Shown here piece by piece: positions 59,638 to 64,000 of a stretch of DNA of 64,000 nt. Position numbers and translations under genes: made by a program. Position 1 is the first letter of the stretch. Each line of letters opens with the position of its first letter. The stretch comes from Hofstenia miamia. Lineage: Eukaryota; Xenacoelomorpha; Acoela. Where the stretch lies: positions 1,284,590 to 1,348,589 of the forward strand of contig SCFE01000008.1 in NCBI GenBank assembly GCA_004352715.1, given 5' to 3'. The notes under the pieces were generated by a model. That model was not told the DNA's origin. It saw only the letters and a list, made by a program, of their open reading frames with translations, and searched no databases.

Positions 59638-60887
59638 GAAATATATTCCTAAAGTGTAGTCTAAATCAAACTCCTGAACATCTAGAGAAAATAGCAATGG
59701 TATGGTCAGAAATCAAAGCAGATAAACCAACCCATTAAGAATGGCTGATGATAGACATAAGANNNNNNNNNNNNNNNNNNNNNNNNNNNNNNNNNNNNNN
59801 NNNNNNNNNNNNNNNNNNNNNNNNNNNNNNNNNNNNNNNNNNNNNNNNNNNNNNNNNNNNNNNNNNNNNNNNNNNNNNNNNNNNNNNNNNNNNNNNNNNN
59901 NNNNNNNNNNNNNNNNNNNNNNNNNNNNNNNNNNNNNNNNNNNNNNNNNNNNNNNNNNNNNNNNNNNNNNNNNNNNNNNNNNNNNNNNNNNNNNNNNNNN
60001 NNNNNNNNNNNNNNNNNNNNNNNNNNNNNNNNNNNNNNNNNNNNNNNNNNNNNNNNNNNNNNNNNNNNNNNNNNNNNNNNNNNNNNNNNNNNNNNNNNNN
60101 NNNNNNNNNNNNNNNNNNNNNNNNNNNNNNNNNNNNNNNNNNNNNNNNNNNNNNNNNNNNNNNNNNNNNNNNNNNNNNNNNNNNNNNNNNNNNNNNNNNN
60201 NNNNNNNNNNNNNNNNNNNNNNNNNNNNNNNNNNNNNNNNNNNNNNNNNNNNNNNNNNNNNNNNNNNNNNNNNNNNNNNNNNNNNNNNNNNNNNNNNNNN
60301 NNNNNNNNNNNNNNNNNNNNNNNNNNNNNNNNNNNNNNNNNNNNNNNNNNNNNNNNNNNNNNNNNNNNNNNNNNNNNNNNNNNNNNNNNNNNNNNNNNNN
60401 NNNNNNNNNNNNNNNNNNNNNNNNNNNNNNNNNNNNNNNNNNNNNNNNNNNNNNNNNNNNNNNNNNNNNNNNNNNNNNNNNNNNNNNNNNNNNNNNNNNN
60501 NNNNNNNNNNNNNNNNNNNNNNNNNNNNNNNNNNNNNNNNNNNNNNNNNNNNNNNNNNNNNNNNNNNNNNNNNNNNNNNNNNNNNNNNNNNNNNNNNNNN
60601 NNNNNNNNNNNNNNNNNNNNNNNNNNNNNNNNNNNNNNNNNNNNNNNNNNNNNNNNNNNNNNNNNNNNNNNNNNNNNNNNNNNNNNNNNNNNNNNNNNNN
60701 NNNNNNNNNNNNNNNNNNNNNNNNNNNNNNNNNNNNNNNNNNNNNNNNNNNNNNNNNNNNNNGAAATATATTCCTAAAGTGTAGTCTAAATCAAACTCCT
60801 GAACATCTAGAGAAAATAGCAATGGTATGGTCAGAAATCAAAGCAGATAAACCAACCCATTAAGAATGGCTGATGATAGACATAAGA
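59638..60887. repeat. Duplicated contig ends around a 1000-N gap
   Basis: 59638-59762 and 60763-60887 are identical as far as I can read, about 125 bp. The 1000-N run between them is probably spurious. Confidence 0.9.
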
Positions 60888-61691
60888 TCGCCAACAAAGA
60901 AATACCATAAAAGCACTGAAGCTATATTATATGAAGTTAGACAGGCATACGAAATGGAAGCCAAAAGAAACTTTAAGACGCAGATGTTTGAAGAGATCAA
61001 CGCACTGGAAATTAGAGCGAGAACAGCAATATGGGTACTAGCAATTGCATTGACATACAACGACAAATTAGTACTGCCTATGATGAGGAAGGAGCAACGA
61101 CAAATAGCTCGACAGAAGAAATATGAAATAGCTGTTGCACCAATTCCCACAAACATCAAACAATGGTTGCTGCAAAATGTCGAGATATTACCGCTATCCC
61201 CCACAAAGAAAGTACAACAGAGATTCAAAAAACACTTCACAAGGTTGTTGATGCAACAGCACACACTGGGAAGACCTAGTATAATAGAGCTTGCAAACAA
61301 GACAGGTATTTGTCCAAGCAAAGTCAAAATACTAACAGATGAAACAAAAAAGTACATGTGGGGTGAAACTTTGAATACAAAACTGAGAGCACTCAAATGT
61401 CAACCATGGCTAACAACGCGCAACCTAATAAGAAGGGAGCATGCAGAAACGCTACAAACAATAAAAGTGGTGAAAGAGAAAAGAGTACATGAGTTGATTA
61501 TGAAAGAAATATGAAAATATTTGAAAAACTATCCCCAGTGTGCGTACACCAAAATTATTAAGCAATCTGAAACAATGCGGAGAGAAGGAAAAAATTGTCC
61601 TATTGAAATCATCGAAATGGTGAGCAAAAGTAAGGAGGAGATGCTGATGGAAGAAAAGTTATTGCAATCCACTGATATCGCTCTGACCCCC

Positions 61692-62061
61692 AACACTCAA
61701 AGAGTGATTGATAAAGTTAACTTAGAGAAATGGGGTGAACAAGAACCCAGCAAACTCTCATGGGTCAATACTGATGATGAGAGGTTATTGGTAGAAATTA
61801 NNNNNNNNNNNNNNNNNNNNNNNNNNNNNNNNNNNNNNNNNNNNNNNNNNNNNNNNNNNNNNNNNNNNNNNNNNNNNNNNNNNNNNNNNNNNNNNNNNNN
61901 NNNNNNNNNNNNNNNNNNNNNNNNNNNNNNNNNNNNNNNNNNNNNNNNNNNNAACACTCAAAGAGTGATTGATAAAGTTAACTTAGAAAAATGGGGTGAA
62001 CAAGAACCCAGCAAACTCTCATGGGTCAATACTGATGATGAGAGGTTATTGGTAGAAATTA
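61692..62061. repeat. Duplicated contig ends around a 152-N gap
   Basis: 61692-61800 and 61953-62061 are the same 109-bp sequence with a single difference (GAGAAATGG/GAAAAATGG). Confidence 0.9.
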
Positions 62062-62548
62062 CGGTTTGAAGAGAACGGAAAAACAACATAGTGCAGAGAA
62101 TATTTGGCAAGGTTTATGAACGTGAGATCAAATCGTTAATTAAAGTACTGTGCACTGAGGCGTTTACAAGACAAGAAATTGATGAATTATTGGAACCTCA
62201 AAACCAAATTGCAGTGGATATTGAGTGCATTACCTCAAAGATAGTAATAAAACCCGAAACCACACAGAGTTTGATGAAAAATGGGTTAATGGACATTTTT
62301 TTGGGGAACATCAAGAAATCCAAAAACAACTATCCTGCAACATTTGGGATGGCTACAATGGCAGAAATGCCATAGAAGAAAAATGATGACGACAATTTTG
62401 AAATGTACACCACCACCAACAATTTTCATACCAATGTTGCTACTGACTTGGCGACTAAAAGATAAAAAGGCAGTCAAAGCAATGTGGCATGAAGAGAATA
62501 CGTACTTTAACAATAGACAAGCAGCAGAAAAGATTGTTAATGATGAGC

Positions 62549-62984
62549 ATTACAAAAAGTCGAAGGAGCTCCTATTAAAGAATGATAACAAAGAGAGAAT
62601 TTTCATAGAAGGACAAGTAATGCCATATGATTTGTATAAGGAAGGAGAACCAATATGTAAGCAGATTAAGAAAGTCCACAACGAAATTGAAAAGAGATCC
62701 ACACAAACAGTAATATTGTTTTCAGGAATCAACGATATCATATGGGGAGAACTATGGAGCTCACAGTATCAGTATTACNNNTTACAAAAAGTCAAAGGAG
62801 CTCCTATCAAAGAACAATAACAAAGAGAGAATTTTCATAGAACAACAAGTAACGCCATATGATTTGTATAAGGAAGGAGAACCNAACGAAATTGAAAAGA
62901 GATCCACACAAACAGTAATATTGTTTTCAGGAATCAACGATATCATATGGGGAGAACTATGGAGCTCACAGTATCAGTATTACA
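62549..62984. repeat. Duplicated sequence around NNN (62779-62781) and N (62884)
   Basis: 62782-62883 repeats about 62549-62650 with several substitutions. 62885-62984 repeats 62678-62778. The pattern suggests fragments of two closely related copies or haplotypes stitched together. Confidence 0.8.
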
Positions 62985-63252
62985 ATGTAATGCGAAGAGT
63001 GGAAATCATTACCATGGTAAGACTGGGAAAAAACGAACCAGAAAACATTAGTGAAGAAGAAGTTTTGGAAAATATAAGTGCATTCTATGACGAGGCGTCA
63101 ATATCAAAATCATTAAGATCAACTTACGAATTTTTCTATCCGAACACCACGATTCACCCAGATCTAGTGCATACAAGTAGAATCAACGCAATTATGACGC
63201 TAATGATAGCAATAAAAGGAATGAAACTCTACAGGAAACANAATAACTATTC

Positions 63253-63272
63253 CACAGTGGGGAGGGCGACAG
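63253..63272 (+). promoter_or_regulatory. Candidate polypurine tract
   Basis: CACAGTGGGGAGGGCGACAG is a purine-rich run just before a TG-starting segment. This is the expected position of the plus-strand primer of an LTR retroelement. Confidence 0.4.
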
Positions 63273-63273
63273 C

Positions 63274-63700
63274 TGTAGTTACCTTGTGTGCTCTTAGGTT
63301 ACGGATAGGTGTAGGGGTTTTTTATCATTATAGCTTTCCTACTTGTCACTGCTTGTCTGTTATTATGATCACAGCTATTATGTTTTACATGTTAACTCTC
63401 TCATTGATGAACTTCAGTTATTTATTATGTTACATGATGATCAGTGATTTAATAGTATTTACATTTAGATGGTTATTTAGATTGTATCTTTATATTCTAT
63501 TACATATAGCTTATTTAATAGTCACAGCAAGTTGCTCATTGTTATGTACGGTAGACCTCTGGCTGACTTCTGTTTATATTTTTCTGCAGGTCGCATTGAT
63601 TGTTTACATGTATCGAGGGCTATTATTTATTTCTATATACAGCCATGGCCAATAGTATCCGGACAAGGCACGGGACAAGGTGAAAATTTTGATATTTTTG
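63274..63700 (+). repeat. Candidate 3' LTR, right boundary unknown
   Basis: It begins TGTAGTTACC after the purine tract, is non-coding in style and follows the last retroelement frame. No second copy is in the window, because the 5' side is in the gap at 54347. The LTR call and its end are therefore inferred. Confidence 0.3.
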
Positions 63701-64000
63701 CTGTATAACTTATGTATTTCTGACTACAACCCGTTTATCTACATATATGGCTTATATATGATTGGTTAAACATATTCAATCATAAATAATATCGTTCATC
63801 CAATATTTATCTTATTTTATCGTATATTATATTAAAAATAATATATTTAGGAAGACAGAAAAAAAGGAAATTTTTGCGTTTTCTTTAGAATTTGAGTAAT
63901 TTTGTTTTAGTAAAGTCAAATAAAACTTTCTTTTGCTTTTGAAAAAGGCAATTCAAACATTTTTCTAATTATATAAATATACACTAACTTTATTAGCTAA
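63701..64000. other. AT-rich end of window
   Basis: No feature is recognised. Confidence 0.5.

Larger units (their letters stand above)
58179..63237 (+). pseudogene. Long 3' reading frame of the retroelement, function unknown
   Basis: A frame overlaps the end of pol and stays in one phase for most of 58179-62375. It is cut by TGA 58377, TAG 58530, TAA 59736 (repeated at 60861), TGA 61512, TGA 62067 and TAG 62373, then continues in another phase to a frame end near 63237. Its place, 3' of integrase and before the presumed LTR, is where env or accessory ORFs sit. I see no signal peptide, membrane anchor or fusion-peptide-like segment, so an envelope role is not supported. Segments include VRVIIVVTQ-like beta strands (59380-59410), TLGRPSIIELANKTG (61265-61310) and TVILFSGINDIIWGE (62706-62750). 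The last loosely recalls the GxND block of SGNH hydrolases, but that is weak. Contig-end duplications and gaps disturb it. Confidence 0.6.

Noticed and set aside
62706-62750. SGNH/GDSL hydrolase signature (GIND)
   Set aside because: Only one loose block matches. No catalytic Ser block or D-x-x-H block was located.
58179-63237. Retroviral-type envelope protein downstream of pol
   Set aside because: No signal peptide, furin-like site, fusion peptide or membrane anchor could be seen. It is left as an unknown 3' ORF.

Overview
This is an AT-rich (roughly two-thirds A+T or more), gene-poor stretch of an animal nuclear genome. The evidence is a tandem C2H2 zinc-finger gene, a U6 snRNA-like sequence, splice-signal-like sites, and a typical metazoan mix of decayed transposons: Tc1/mariner, hAT, pogo/Tigger-like, a Ty3/gypsy retroelement and a possible Penelope-like junction. 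Long (TA)n microsatellites occur throughout. I see no bacterial operons, rRNA, CRISPR or confident tRNA. The sequence does not let me name the phylum. A DUF4817-type mariner helix-turn-helix and a single-exon giant GTPase fit an invertebrate.

Layout. 0-2.5 kb: a 15-finger C2H2 protein (+), then a U6-like sequence (-). 2.5-10.6 kb: AT-rich DNA with a Tc1 fossil near 8.5-9.3 kb. 10.66-12.51 kb: a 617-aa acidic protein of unknown family (-), with a poly(A) signal. 12.7-14.8 kb: a cluster of small non-autonomous elements. 18.67-24.39 kb: a giant dynamin-superfamily GTPase of the VLIG/GVIN kind (-), with a Cys/His-rich tail, a perfect 135-bp in-frame internal duplication and one in-frame TGA. 26.4-27.6 kb: a hAT-like element with a mariner-like element nested in it. 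35.7-44.0 kb: a ~0.54-kb inverted repeat enclosing a secreted glycoprotein-like gene (-) and a 1.24-kb foldback element. 44-50 kb: hAT and pogo transposase fossils. 51.5-52.9 kb: a possible ribozyme-like transposon junction beside a 1-kb gap. 54.3-64 kb: a decayed Ty3/gypsy retroelement with an unusual long 3' reading frame.

Assembly quality matters here. Several N runs are flanked on both sides by the same sequence (around 13.2, 56.2, 59.7-60.8, 61.7-62.0 and 62.6-62.9 kb). These look like unmerged overlapping contig ends, so apparent duplications and reading-frame breaks next to them are suspect. Four gaps are exactly 1000 N, which suggests a placeholder length.

Functional picture. Only four loci look like host protein genes: the zinc-finger protein, the 617-aa protein, the GTPase and the secreted protein. 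They are far apart and not obviously linked in function. The rest is repeat-derived or featureless AT-rich DNA.
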